From positions 57,539 through 121,538 of the forward strand of contig DDQN01000031.1 in NCBI GenBank assembly GCA_002342685.1: a DNA stretch of 64,000 bases, read 5' to 3'. Positions 16,951 to 26,137 of this stretch are shown piece after piece. A program made the position numbers and the translations under genes. Each line of letters begins with the position of its first letter. Position 1 is the stretch's first letter. The notes under the pieces are model-generated. The model had not been told where the DNA came from and did no database searches. It was given only the letters and a program-made list of their open reading frames with translations. Source of the DNA: Vibrio sp. UBA2441. Its GTDB lineage: Bacteria; Pseudomonadota; Gammaproteobacteria; Enterobacterales; Vibrionaceae.

Positions 16951-17201
16951 CCGTAACACCTTTCAATATGATATTTACTAACTAAATCCAAATCACATTA
17001 AGAGCCATATTAAAACAAGCATCTCAAATGTGACTAAACTTATAACAATAATCCGAACACAAACCAAGGTTATTCAGAGCTAAATGAAATAATAGCAATT
17101 AACTCTGTCTAACTCGCGCCTCAAATTTTATGTAAGATACTGTTTTGAAAATGGAGTTACCTAAGTGGTAGAATCATTTTTTTGGCTAATGGAAAATCAT
17201 C

Positions 17202-18683
17202 ATGAGCTCGTTTAATAAGCTAATAGCACATTCAAAAAAAATCGCCCACTTTAATCACTTGGCTGCAATATGTGGCTGGGACCAAGCGGCTGTTATGCCT
17301 GCTGGCGGTAATCAAGCTCGTTCAGAAGCGATGGCTGAACTTTCAGTTCACATCCACAAACTGATGACCGAACCACAGCTGGGTGAATGGTTCGATAAAG
17401 CAGAGTCGGAAACATTGTCTAATGAAGACAATGCAAGCCTAAGAGAACTGAAACGAAACTGGCAGCAGGCAAATGTATTGCCAGAAAAACTAGTACAAAA
17501 AAAATCACTTGCAGGCTCAAAATGCGAACATGCATGGCGAACTCAACGTGGAGAAAATAATTGGGCGGGATTTGAAAAAAACTGGCAGGAAGTTGTAGCT
17601 TTGTCGCAAGAAGAAGCACAAATTAGAGCAGAATCCTCCGGTATGTCACCATACGATGCGATGTTGGACTTATACGAAGCAGGAACCACCAGTGACTCCC
17701 TCGATACTTTATTTGCGGATGTAAAAACATGGTTGCCTAACCTCATCGATAAAGTCATCGAAAAACAAAGTGGAGAAAGTATCATATTGCCGAATGGTAC
17801 TTACCCGGCGACGCAACAAAAAAATCTTGGTCTGGAAGTGATGAAGTTATTACATTTCGACTTCAATCATGGCCGTCTTGATGAGAGTGTTCATCCGTTT
17901 TGTGGTGGCGTACCGCAAGATGTAAGAATTACTACTCGATATGACGAAAGTGATTTCATTCAATCACTGATGGGCACCGTTCACGAAACTGGTCACGCTA
18001 GATACGAACAAGGCTTACCCACGGCACTCTCTGGGCTACCGGTAGGAGAAGCACGATCCATGGGGATCCATGAGTCACAATCCTTGTTTTTTGAAATGCA
18101 GGTAGGCCGTAATGATGCGTTTATCCAACACCTTTCAAGCATGGCCTCTAATCAGTTTGGCTTAAACAATAACCCAGTCTTTGCTGCAGATAATTTCAAA
18201 AAACTTTATACCCGTGTAGAAAAAGGCTTTATCCGCGTAGATGCTGATGAGCTGACTTACCCGGCCCACGTCATCATTCGCTACGAGATTGAACGGGACC
18301 TAATGAATGGAAACATTAAACACACTGATGTTCCCGAACTTTGGGATCAAAAGATGCAATCTTATTTAGGGTTATCAACAACGAATAATTTCAAGAACGG
18401 CTGTATGCAGGATATTCACTGGACAGATGGAGCTTTCGGATATTTCCCTAGTTATACGCTAGGCGCAATGTACGCAGCTCAATTTATGGCTTCGATGAAG
18501 AAAACTGTAGATGTGGATACGGCGATAGGATCTAAAGATCTTTCACCGATCTTCAACTGGTTGTCTGAAAAAATCTGGAGCAAGGGTAGTTTGTTGACTA
18601 CAGATGAGTTAGTTAAATCAGCCACTGGTGAGACATTGAATGCTGATCATTTTCAGGCGCATTTAAGAAGTCGTTACTTATAA
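17202..18683 (+). CDS. Metallocarboxypeptidase of family M32 (Taq type)
   Basis: A 493-residue cytoplasmic zinc carboxypeptidase, the usual length for family M32. The zinc site is intact: HETGH at 261-265 and the third ligand in HESQS (E291). Other M32 signatures are present: a VHPFCGG segment and DVRITTRYDESDF upstream, RVDADELTYPAHVIIRYEIE, and GAFGYFPSYTLGAMYAAQ near the C terminus. It removes C-terminal residues with broad specificity except proline. The ATG at 17202 gives the expected N terminus although the ribosome-binding site is weak. It is a monocistronic unit with its own terminator. Confidence 0.95.
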   Translation: MSSFNKLIAHSKKIAHFNHLAAICGWDQAAVMPAGGNQARSEAMAELSVHIHKLMTEPQLGEWFDKAESETLSNEDNASLRELKRNWQQANVLPEKLVQKKSLAGSKCEHAWRTQRGENNWAGFEKNWQEVVALSQEEAQIRAESSGMSPYDAMLDLYEAGTTSDSLDTLFADVKTWLPNLIDKVIEKQSGESIILPNGTYPATQQKNLGLEVMKLLHFDFNHGRLDESVHPFCGGVPQDVRITTRYDESDFIQSLMGTVHETGHARYEQGLPTALSGLPVGEARSMGIHESQSLFFEMQVGRNDAFIQHLSSMASNQFGLNNNPVFAADNFKKLYTRVEKGFIRVDADELTYPAHVIIRYEIERDLMNGNIKHTDVPELWDQKMQSYLGLSTTNNFKNGCMQDIHWTDGAFGYFPSYTLGAMYAAQFMASMKKTVDVDTAIGSKDLSPIFNWLSEKIWSKGSLLTTDELVKSATGETLNADHFQAHLRSRYL

Positions 18684-18694
18684 CTAAGTAAATC

Positions 18695-18730
18695 AAAAAA
18701 GGCTGGTTAGATTTCTGATTCAGCCTTTTT
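18695..18730 (+). terminator. Terminator of the M32 carboxypeptidase gene
   Basis: Arms AAAAAAGGCTG (18695-18705) and CAGCCTTTTT (18721-18730) with a 15-nt loop, followed by further T-rich sequence. The A-rich left flank lets it also act on the minus strand. Confidence 0.85.
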
Positions 18731-18772
18731 AACCTTTTTTTTGGATAACGTTTAAATTCATTTCAGAGCAAT

Positions 18773-19564
18773 TTAGTATTCTAATGTCTCACCATCTGCG
18801 GGAATCGCTACTTTATTAGCAAGGTTGTGATGCTCTATCGATTTCTGTAATGTGTTGCGGTCAATTAAACAGTGATTTAACGCTTCCATATGATTGGCAA
18901 TCACCTTATTTGGTGATAGGCGAATAAACTCCATCACTTCATTCTTTGACATTAATAAAGGCTGTCCAACATCCATCTGCGCTTGACCTGCCGCTACCAC
19001 TGTAATATCTGGGTTAAGTTTATCTAGCGCACGTTTTACATTATCAGTCAGTACAGTATCACCACTAATATAGATCGATGGTTCGTTTGGTAACTCTAAA
19101 AAGAAGCCAACTCCATTTGCCATTACCTTATGGATCCAACCGTGGCCGTGCTGCGCAGGTATCGCAGTCAGCTTACCACCTAAATAATCGATGCTCTGCC
19201 AATCATCAACACCAAATTCAACATTTAAACCGTACTTTTTCAGATATACCTTGTCCTTGTTTGGCGTAGTGACTGGAATATTACGACTAATTAGAAAATC
19301 TTCACCTGCAATGTCAAGATGGTCTCCATGCTGCAACGCTTTAATACCAAAAGTCTGGCTATGAGTAATAAGGCTGTTGGTTACCATGCTTAGCAGCTCA
19401 TTAGCATTTTCTGGCAACTCTACCGTTGGGTTTTTCTTCGCCTTAGCACGAATCACAGAGAATGGAGGTAAAGAACCTTTTGCACCTAACATCGGATCAA
19501 TCAGAATAAATTTATCGTCCGATTCGATAATAAATGTTGCGCTTCTCAGGTGGTGAATTTTCAT
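18773..19564 (-). CDS. UlaG-like metallo-beta-lactamase-fold hydrolase with interrupted metal motif
   Basis: A 263-residue protein of the UlaG-like branch of the metallo-beta-lactamase fold. It has the N-terminal MKIHHLRSATFIIES strand pair, the GDTV metal-bridging region, the AQHGHGW segment and the C-terminal ANHMEALNHC motif. The first metal-binding motif, normally HxHxDH, is split: T67-H68 is followed by ten residues (SQTFGIKALQ) before H79-G-D81-H82. Relatives I know have a single residue there, giving nine extra residues. The frame is intact and downstream motifs align. Its substrate is unknown. It is divergent from a GlxA-type regulator gene 116 bp away, which may control it. Confidence 0.85.
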   Translation of the reverse strand: MKIHHLRSATFIIESDDKFILIDPMLGAKGSLPPFSVIRAKAKKNPTVELPENANELLSMVTNSLITHSQTFGIKALQHGDHLDIAGEDFLISRNIPVTTPNKDKVYLKKYGLNVEFGVDDWQSIDYLGGKLTAIPAQHGHGWIHKVMANGVGFFLELPNEPSIYISGDTVLTDNVKRALDKLNPDITVVAAGQAQMDVGQPLLMSKNEVMEFIRLSPNKVIANHMEALNHCLIDRNTLQKSIEHHNLANKVAIPADGETLEY

Positions 19565-19680
19565 ATGCTTTCTCCGTCATCTCTAGATTTTTTATTCGCT
19601 TTGATGACGTAAATATACACTGAGCTTAAAAACTGCAATACGGGCCTTAAAGTCAATATTCGCTCAATTATGGCCATGCT

Positions 19681-20646
19681 GTGTCTTCACCTATAAAAAC
19701 CACCAATGTAGTGTTGTTAGCCTTTGAGGGCATAAGTGCCTTCCACTTATCAGTTCCTTGTATGGTGTTTCAGGATGTCTTCATAGAGCAAGTACCGCCG
19801 TTTAGCTTAAAAATTTGTGCCGAAAGGCCTCAAGAGCTCGCGTCAGGCTCGGGGTTTGGCATTACTGTGCAGGAAAACCTCTCTGTTATGGATCAAGCTG
19901 ATATCATCGTGATTCCGAGCTGGCCTAATGCTCTTCCTAATCCCAGTAAAGAACTTGTCGATACTTTAAAGCGTCAAAGCAATAGAGGGGCTTTGCTTGT
20001 GGGCTTATGTCTCGGTAGTTACGTCCTTGCTCATACTGGCGTTTTAAATGGCAAACGGACAACGACGCATTGGGCATTTGCAAACACATTTCAAGAACGC
20101 TTTCCTTTAATCGAATTGGATCCCAATCCCTTGTTTATTGAGCATGATGAGGTGATTACTTCCGCTGGTACTGCTGCTTCTCTCGATTGTTGCCTTCATA
20201 TCGTTCGTCGTTATTGTGGAGGTCAGGTTGCGAACAATATAGCCCGCATGATGGTCACGGCGCCGTTTCGCTCGGGCGGGCAACAGCAATATATCCCAGT
20301 ACCAATTGGTACGAAAACGCCCAAAAAAACCAGTTTAGGCCTAGTAATAGAAAACGTTGGAGAGAACCTAAGCCATGCTTATTCTCTTGATGAGATTGCC
20401 GAGCGGTGTGCAATGAGCAAACGAACCTTTACCCGACAATTCAAGTCGGCTTATGGCTGTACCTTTGGACACTGGCTATTGAATCAACGTTTAATACTCA
20501 GTCAGCGATTGCTAGAAACAACCCAAAGCTCAATTCCTCAGATCGCTGAATTATCGGGCTATAGATCAGAAAGTGTGTTTAGGAAGCATTTTAAAGCTGC
20601 ATTTCATGTCTCACCAACTCAATGGCGTGCGTCGTTTAGGCGGTAA
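19681..20646 (+). CDS. GlxA-family AraC-type transcriptional regulator
   Basis: A 321-residue regulator. The N-terminal two thirds (about 8-175) is a DJ-1/PfpI-like domain with the nucleophile-elbow-like LCLGSYVLAHTG segment. The C-terminal 100 residues carry two AraC helix-turn-helix motifs (LDEIAERCAMSKRTFTRQFKSAYG and IPQIAELSGYRSESVFRKHFKAAFHVSPTQWR). This is the GlxA/FtrA architecture. The start is a GTG at 19681. It is divergent from the UlaG-like hydrolase gene, the common layout for a regulator and its target; that link is inference. Confidence 0.92.
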   Translation: MSSPIKTTNVVLLAFEGISAFHLSVPCMVFQDVFIEQVPPFSLKICAERPQELASGSGFGITVQENLSVMDQADIIVIPSWPNALPNPSKELVDTLKRQSNRGALLVGLCLGSYVLAHTGVLNGKRTTTHWAFANTFQERFPLIELDPNPLFIEHDEVITSAGTAASLDCCLHIVRRYCGGQVANNIARMMVTAPFRSGGQQQYIPVPIGTKTPKKTSLGLVIENVGENLSHAYSLDEIAERCAMSKRTFTRQFKSAYGCTFGHWLLNQRLILSQRLLETTQSSIPQIAELSGYRSESVFRKHFKAAFHVSPTQWRASFRR

Positions 20647-20726
20647 TTCATAATTGGTTTAAGAAGAAATAGTAGAGGTTAGATCGGTAAATATGGAAAA
20701 GAACCCCGCTCTACTCTTGATCTAAG

Positions 20727-21929
20727 CTATACCACTGTCATGTCAAGCTCAGGTGCTTTATTCAGGCGCATCATCATAAGCACCGCCACTGCCATAACAC
20801 CAGCTGCAAGGAAAAAGCCTAACTGAGTTATACCAAAGTGGCTTAAAAATGCGATGGCCACATAACTGATGCTTTGCGCCAAAGTCGCAAACATTTGTAG
20901 TCCACCATCCGCTCGTCCGCGTTGATTAATGTTTATGCTGTGATGCATCCAGTTTGTACGGGCAATACGGTTTAACGCATTAAACGTACCAAATAAGAAA
21001 GTGAACATAAGTAACATTTGAGGCGTAGATGATAAACTCATGCCCGCGAGCATTAATGCGGCCAATCCCATAGAAGTAACCATAATAAACGGATGCGTTC
21101 CTAGGCGTAATAGTTTTCCCACCAATAATCCAGTTACCAGCGATCCCATACCAAAGGCAATGTTATAACCAGCGAACCAGTCACCAGAAATACCTAGTTC
21201 AGAAAACCAAATGGGGACTAACTTTGTAAGGAACATTAATATCGGGTAACTCAACGCAGACAACATTAAAAATCCATAAAAGTGTGGGCGCAGTGTAAAT
21301 ATTTCTCTACTCTCTTTCATCTGGGTCATAAACGAGATCAAGGTTGGTTTACGTAGCTGTCGTCGATAGGGCGTCAATATGTAACTAACGCTTGCTATTC
21401 CAGAAGCTATCGCAGCGAAACATGAAAACTCAAACATTCCCCACATTTCTAATAACACGACACCTAACGCCCCCGCTCCGAGCGTTGTTCCCTGCATTAT
21501 GATCTCTTGTTTACCAGAAATCGTTGCATATTCGCACTGATCAAAATTTTCTTGGGTAAAAGCATTGTTAGCTGACCAAGCCAAGTTACTCGAAACCCAA
21601 AAGACCAACTGGCCCGCCGCTAGTAACCAATGAGATTGATAGCCCCCTCCATAAACTAGTGCTACCGATGCAGCGGTACCCGCTTGTAAGAGCTGTACAA
21701 ATATCAGCAATTTTTTCCGCGAATAACGATCAATAAAAGTAGAAAAAAATGGTGTCAGAATAAATGAAAGCGCAGTGCAGGCTAAAGCTAAGATAGCAAC
21801 AAACGAACCCATGTTAGGCGTTGATAGCATGACCCACGGTAATGCCATCATAAACAGGCCTGATGAGATCCCGTCGAAAAATCTTCCCATTAAATAGTAT
21901 CGTGTGGTTTTTTTTGTATTCAATTCCAT
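20727..21929 (-). CDS. Major facilitator superfamily transporter (DHA3-like)
   Basis: A 400-residue, twelve-helix MFS permease. The loop 2-3 motif appears as DRYSRKKLLIFVQ and the layout resembles DHA3/EntS-like exporters. An upstream in-frame start at 21995 would add 22 residues; I prefer the ATG at 21929 because the sequence there (MELNTKKTTRYYLMGRF) leads directly into helix 1 and a GGA lies about 8 nt upstream. Substrate unknown. It is monocistronic, convergent with the GlxA regulator and divergent from the helicase gene. Confidence 0.85.
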   Translation of the reverse strand: MELNTKKTTRYYLMGRFFDGISSGLFMMALPWVMLSTPNMGSFVAILALACTALSFILTPFFSTFIDRYSRKKLLIFVQLLQAGTAASVALVYGGGYQSHWLLAAGQLVFWVSSNLAWSANNAFTQENFDQCEYATISGKQEIIMQGTTLGAGALGVVLLEMWGMFEFSCFAAIASGIASVSYILTPYRRQLRKPTLISFMTQMKESREIFTLRPHFYGFLMLSALSYPILMFLTKLVPIWFSELGISGDWFAGYNIAFGMGSLVTGLLVGKLLRLGTHPFIMVTSMGLAALMLAGMSLSSTPQMLLMFTFLFGTFNALNRIARTNWMHHSININQRGRADGGLQMFATLAQSISYVAIAFLSHFGITQLGFFLAAGVMAVAVLMMMRLNKAPELDMTVV

Positions 21930-22327
21930 ACTTATATTCCATCTATAGTCAACTTGCATTAGGTTAAGACCTAAAGTTAACTTTAGGTAAAGCATTTTTT
22001 GCTTAAATATAAAAATTACCTAACGAATTGATAAACAAAATATGGACATGATTGTTAGCAACTTGGCTCAAATGGTTACTGATCTACGCCACTACTTTTA
22101 GATACTTAGTTAAATGAGTTGGACTGCCTAGTACAACTCATCAGTCTTTGCTTATCCGTAATATGCCAATCACGGCAAAGCTCTCTCTCCTAAATTATCC
22201 TTGTTAATTTTAATATTACCAGTAACCATAATGATCCCGTGAACAGTCACCAATCCAACAAACTATTTAATCCGGAATAAATGAGTTAAAATAGCTGGCT
22301 ATTATTTTATTTGAGCCCTTTATTTTA
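21930..22327. other. 398-bp divergent intergenic region with a 28-nt palindrome
   Basis: No gene is supportable here. It holds the promoters of the MFS and helicase genes. One clear structure is a symmetrical inverted repeat at 22114-22141: arms ATGAGTTG and CAACTCAT, inner pair ACT and AGT, loop GCCT, one G/A mismatch between the two stems. There is no T-run. It could be an operator or a hairpin in the 5' leader of either gene. Confidence 0.5.
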
Positions 22328-23509
22328 ATGACCATAATCTCTACCGCTAGTAACTTTACTGAACTTGGCCTTATACCACCTTTGTTAGCACGATTAACTG
22401 AGCTGGAATATCAAAAACCGACGCCCATTCAAGCACAGGCTATCCCAAGTATTTTATCCGGGTGCGATTTAATTGCAGGGGCAAATACAGGCTCAGGTAA
22501 AACAGCCACTTTTTCACTACCTATGTTGCAACAAATACATGGCGAAAAAACAGTAAGTAGCAGAAATGGTAAAGGCAACTATGTTACCGGGCTAGTTTTA
22601 GTTCCGACTCGTGAACTGGCAAAACAAATTGCTGACAACATTAAATCTTATGCGGTGCATTTTAACGGCGCGATTAAAACCGTTGCCGTTTATGGTGGGG
22701 TATCTGCGAATACTCAGATGCTAGCGTTACGTGGTGGCACTGATATTTTAGTTGCAACACCAGGTCGATTACTCGACTTGATTTCAAGTAATGCTATTAA
22801 GCTTGATAAAGTAAAAACCCTGGTGCTTGATGAAGCCGATAGAATGCTCAGTTTAGGTTTTACTGAAGAATTATCTGCGTTATTAGCATTATTGCCAAAG
22901 AAAAAACAATCACTATTATTCTCCGCGACTTTTCCTGAAAAAGTTCAGACATTAACTCAAGAGTTACTTAACAACCCTGTAGAAATTCAGCTACAAAGTG
23001 CGGATGCCAGTACGTTAGTACAACGCGTTTTTACTGTTAACAAAGGTCAAAAAACAGCTCTTGTGGCACATTTAATTAAAGAACATCAATGGCATCAATC
23101 ACTTATATTTGTTAATGCTAAAAAGAACTGTAATCACTTAGCTGAGAAGCTTTCTAAACGTGGTATCGCTGCAGAAGTATTTCACGGTGACAAAGCTCAA
23201 GGTGCTCGTAGTCGAACGCTTGAGGCGTTTAAGGCAGGAGAAATTAACGTATTGATTGCAACGGACATTGCTGCACGTGGTTTGGATATTGAGAAACTGC
23301 CAGTAGTCATAAATTTTGACTTGCCAAGAAGCCCATTAGACTATATGCACCGTATAGGCCGAAGTGGCCGTGCAGGAGAAATTGGCCTAGCACTATCACT
23401 TATCGATCATGAAGACTACCATCACTTCAAAATCATCGAAAAGAAAAACAAGATTTGGCTTGAACGCGAACAAGTTGAAGGTTTTGAGGTCGATGACGAT
23501 CTCATCTAA
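22328..23509 (+). CDS. DEAD-box ATP-dependent RNA helicase, RhlE-like
   Basis: A 393-residue DEAD-box helicase. Motifs in order: Q motif (PTPIQAQAIP), motif I AGANTGSGKT, Ia PTRELAKQIA, GG, TPGRLLD, II VLDEADRML, III SAT, IV LIFVNAKKNCN, V ARGLDIEKLPVVINFD and VI HRIGRSGRAGE. It has a short C-terminal tail without an RNA-recognition or DbpA-type domain, closest to the RhlE group but about 60 residues shorter than E. coli RhlE. It should remodel RNA or ribonucleoproteins in the cytoplasm. It is monocistronic with its own terminator. Confidence 0.92.
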   Translation: MTIISTASNFTELGLIPPLLARLTELEYQKPTPIQAQAIPSILSGCDLIAGANTGSGKTATFSLPMLQQIHGEKTVSSRNGKGNYVTGLVLVPTRELAKQIADNIKSYAVHFNGAIKTVAVYGGVSANTQMLALRGGTDILVATPGRLLDLISSNAIKLDKVKTLVLDEADRMLSLGFTEELSALLALLPKKKQSLLFSATFPEKVQTLTQELLNNPVEIQLQSADASTLVQRVFTVNKGQKTALVAHLIKEHQWHQSLIFVNAKKNCNHLAEKLSKRGIAAEVFHGDKAQGARSRTLEAFKAGEINVLIATDIAARGLDIEKLPVVINFDLPRSPLDYMHRIGRSGRAGEIGLALSLIDHEDYHHFKIIEKKNKIWLEREQVEGFEVDDDLI

Positions 23510-23602
23510 ACCGAAAACGATCAAAGCTCGTATTGCCGTTCAATCTTCGTAACTATCTCTTGATAAAGTTCTATATTTATCCAATTTTAAATTCATAAAC
23601 GC

Positions 23603-23629
23603 AAAGAAAGGCGAAATCGCCTTTCTTTT
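23603..23629 (+). terminator. Terminator of the DEAD-box helicase gene
   Basis: Arms AAAGAAAGGCG (23603-23613) and CGCCTTTCTTT (23618-23628) with a 4-nt loop, followed by T and A-rich sequence. It lies 94 bp after the stop codon. Confidence 0.85.
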
Positions 23630-23812
23630 ATTCCCTAATCTCAACCAAACTTAGTTATTAGGCTGGTTTAGTTCTTTCTTCAGGTACTGTATGACATCAG
23701 ACACATGGGGAGTAATAACACCAACATTTTTATCAAAACGAGAACTCTAATACACTATTATTTTCAGCTCGAACTATGATGATAGTAGTCATCTACTCAT
23801 GAGGGAATAGTT

Positions 23813-24232
23813 ATGGAATACAAACACATCCTAGTTGCGCTAGAACTTACTGAAGAGAGCAAAATATTAATTGATAAAGCGATTTCAACGGCAAAACTCA
23901 TAGGAGCCGAAGTTTCTTTTATTCATATCGACGGAACACATGGTGAGATATATCCTGACTTAATGGACATTCAGGCCGATCCCAATCAACGACCACTCAA
24001 CGAACGTTCAAACGACCTTCTGCTCAGCTTTCAAAAGTATACTGAGTTTCCTATTACCCACTTTTATGTCGGTACTGGAGATTTAGGTGACAAGCTTAAT
24101 GACACTATTGCCGAGAATGGTTTCGACTTGTTAATTTGCGGTCATCATCATGACTTTTGGAGCCGAATAATTTCATACTCGAGACATCTTATACATAAGT
24201 CTCCAATCGATATTCTTGTTGTTCCAGTTTAG
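23813..24232 (+). CDS. uspA: Universal stress protein A
   Basis: A 139-residue universal stress protein. The C-terminal segment CGHHHDFWSRIISYSRHLI closely follows that of E. coli UspA and lacks the GxxGxxxxxxxxxG(S/T) nucleotide-binding motif of ATP-binding Usp proteins, so it belongs to the UspA (non-ATP) subgroup. It should be a cytoplasmic homodimer induced on growth arrest. AGGGA lies 6 nt ahead of the ATG. About 180 bp between the previous terminator and this gene probably holds its promoter. It is followed by two tandem terminator hairpins. Confidence 0.93.
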   Translation: MEYKHILVALELTEESKILIDKAISTAKLIGAEVSFIHIDGTHGEIYPDLMDIQADPNQRPLNERSNDLLLSFQKYTEFPITHFYVGTGDLGDKLNDTIAENGFDLLICGHHHDFWSRIISYSRHLIHKSPIDILVVPV

Positions 24233-24243
24233 GTAGTGCTAAT

Positions 24244-24302
24244 GAGCCAAGCAAATGCTTGGCTCTAAGATCAAAAAAGACTGCAATTAGGCAGTCTTTT
24301 TT
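24244..24302 (+). terminator. Two consecutive hairpins ending uspA transcription
   Basis: The first hairpin has arms GAGCCAAGC (24244-24252) and GCTTGGCTC (24257-24265). The second has arms AAAAAAGACTGC (24273-24284) and GCAGTCTTTTTT (24291-24302) and is a textbook intrinsic terminator. Confidence 0.88.
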
Positions 24303-24312
24303 AGTATTTACT

Positions 24313-24336
24313 CGATAGCCCCTTTCGGGGCTATCG
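24313..24336. repeat. Perfect 10-bp hairpin, third in a row after uspA
   Basis: Arms CGATAGCCCC (24313-24322) and GGGGCTATCG (24327-24336) with a TTTC loop. No T-run follows on either side. It resembles a REP-like element or an mRNA 3' stabiliser. Confidence 0.6.
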
Positions 24337-24649
24337 TCGGTTTCCGAACTACATTCTACAGAACCAGCGTCTTAAAATGCGGATAAGAACAGCTAAATAT
24401 GTTCCTGCTATTCTTAGAATCTAAGCCTGAGTTTCCAGCTATAGTTTCATCGGAACCTTTCCCATTAGTAATTTCTCTCAAAGGCCAAAACCCCCATGTA
24501 GAAGAGTTATGACTTACCACCATTGGGATGGCTTTACTAAGGTGCTTCACTACTAACGGTTACTAATAATTATAGCGTACTCTTGGAAAACCACCTGTTT
24601 TTTTTAATGGTCAGACCTCACTATCTTTAAAACAGATCAACAACCTTTG
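24337..24649. other. Intergenic stretch downstream of endonuclease I gene
   Basis: About 310 bp without a convincing gene. A 64-codon GTG-started frame on the minus strand (24356-24550) lacks a ribosome-binding site and similarity I can name. A T-run near 24598 on the plus strand has no convincing stem. Confidence 0.5.
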
Positions 24650-25387
24650 CTAGCGTTGATCGCAACGCGTTTTTACAACCACGTTAACATTACCTTGTAA
24701 CTGACTAATCCGATCTGCTTTTTTACATTCCCAGTCCGTAACTGGAAATTGTTTATCCCAGGCATTCATGAGTTTCCGTTGCTGTTTACTCATATGATAA
24801 TTCGAATATGTTTTTTCCATATACAAATAGGTTCTAGCAATCCGCCCTCTTGAAGCTATCGGCGGCTCTGCCTTTCTTTTTTGTATGCGCATATCACAGC
24901 TACCAAAACCAGATTCTGTTTGAGGTAACATTGTAAAATTATAATTACTACGCATCGCGTTAACGGCACCTATAGCGGGAAAAAGATTATGCATATCGGC
25001 TTGCATATAACGATAAGCAATGTTCAGTTTTTCGGCACATTTTCTGCCTTTATAAGATTTACCTTTACTGTTTATACAACGCTTATCGCCTTCTCGCCAC
25101 TCTTTGAAATTGCGACCAAAATTTTCTGCAGGTACAACATGTTCCCACTCAACGCGCTTCGCACGTTTAACATGTTTCGTCGTTACAAATCCTTCGGGAG
25201 TAATAATGTTCTTATCTTTGTCAAAATCAGCGCCACAATAAAGAGTAACTCTATTGTCATAATAAACTTGATTCTGAAGTATTCTTTTGGCTTTGTTAAA
25301 AGATTGCTGATTCGCGTTTCCTGATGCTATTACTGTCGTGCTGGTAATAAGTACCATTAGACACAAGAGAGTTCGTTGTAATTTCAT
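24650..25387 (-). CDS. endA: Secreted or periplasmic endonuclease I (EndA/Dns family)
   Basis: A 245-residue nuclease with a signal peptide (about 1-22, ending VIA-SG). Family motifs are intact: RVEWEHVVPAENFG with the catalytic histidine, the CINSKGKSYKGRKCAEK region with conserved cysteines, NLFPAIGAVNAMRSNYNF and the GRIARTYLYMEKTY helix. It is a ββα-metal-type endonuclease that cuts double-stranded DNA in the periplasm or outside the cell. In vibrios the orthologue Dns is extracellular and limits natural transformation. Length is typical. It stands alone. Confidence 0.95.
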   Translation of the reverse strand: MKLQRTLLCLMVLITSTTVIASGNANQQSFNKAKRILQNQVYYDNRVTLYCGADFDKDKNIITPEGFVTTKHVKRAKRVEWEHVVPAENFGRNFKEWREGDKRCINSKGKSYKGRKCAEKLNIAYRYMQADMHNLFPAIGAVNAMRSNYNFTMLPQTESGFGSCDMRIQKRKAEPPIASRGRIARTYLYMEKTYSNYHMSKQQRKLMNAWDKQFPVTDWECKKADRISQLQGNVNVVVKTRCDQR

Positions 25388-25465
25388 TGCGTGTTTGAAT
25401 AGATGTTTGTAGGTTATATATTACCTGCTTACATTCACACGCACTATGCCTTTGTTACTCAAATT

Positions 25466-25498
25466 AAAAAGCCCTACTCGTTAAAGTAGGGCTTTTTT
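25466..25498. terminator. Terminator downstream of the outer-membrane barrel gene
   Basis: Arms AAAAAGCCCTACT (25466-25478) and AGTAGGGCTTTTT (25485-25497) around a 6-nt loop. Read on the minus strand it ends transcription of the barrel gene at 25569-26045. Confidence 0.9.
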
Positions 25499-25568
25499 GC
25501 TAAACCGGAAAACCAATGATTCAATAGATATTGCTCATCGCTATTAAGGTTTTCTAACACAAAGCGAA

Positions 25569-26045
25569 TTACAAGAAGTGAAAAGTCGCACTTAATGTGA
25601 AGTTAGAAATATCTTTATTATCTGTTTTGTATGTATGGTAACCAGCACCAACCGCAACCGGTCCAAATAAGAAATATTCGGCACCAACACCGTACATCAT
25701 ATCCACGCCGTCATCTTCTATTCCACCCGTCATGTCCCATTTATGAACACCTGCGCGACCATAAATATGAAGAGGACCTAAATCAATACTTGGACGAACA
25801 GCCAGAAATACTGATTTTGCTTTTACATCATCAATTCCTGTAATTTCGAATTCACCATGGTCGGTATAACCACCTTCAATGCCAAGAATAGGCAAAAGAC
25901 CAGTTCCAACATGAACACTAGCTGATGTTGATGATTCGCTGTCATATTCTGATTGGCCGACCATAGCGCCACCGTATAAAAGTGCGTCCGCTGCAGCTGT
26001 GGTTGCAAAGCTAGCTAAAGCTAGCGCTAATAAAGTCTTTTTCAT
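25569..26045 (-). CDS. Small outer-membrane beta-barrel protein
   Basis: A 158-residue protein with a signal peptide (about 1-19, ending TAAA-DALLYGG). Alternating hydrophobic strands consistent with an eight-stranded barrel follow, ending in FTLSATFHFL, an aromatic-rich last strand (the very last residue is L instead of F). It has no cysteine. It resembles uncharacterised vibrio outer-membrane proteins of the OmpA-barrel-like class. No transport or adhesion function can be assigned. Monocistronic, with its own terminator. Confidence 0.8.
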   Translation of the reverse strand: MKKTLLALALASFATTAAADALLYGGAMVGQSEYDSESSTSASVHVGTGLLPILGIEGGYTDHGEFEITGIDDVKAKSVFLAVRPSIDLGPLHIYGRAGVHKWDMTGGIEDDGVDMMYGVGAEYFLFGPVAVGAGYHTYKTDNKDISNFTLSATFHFL

Positions 26046-26137
26046 ACTTTGCCTTCTTTTGTTGTGTCACATAGAGGCAATCAATTGCCTCTATGTGCAT
26101 GACCGAAAATTATTTAAATCTAATGCAAATACCTTGC

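Noticed and set aside
24356..24550. 64-codon minus-strand frame between uspA and the endonuclease I gene
   Set aside because: GTG start without a ribosome-binding site, no recognisable family and no operon context.
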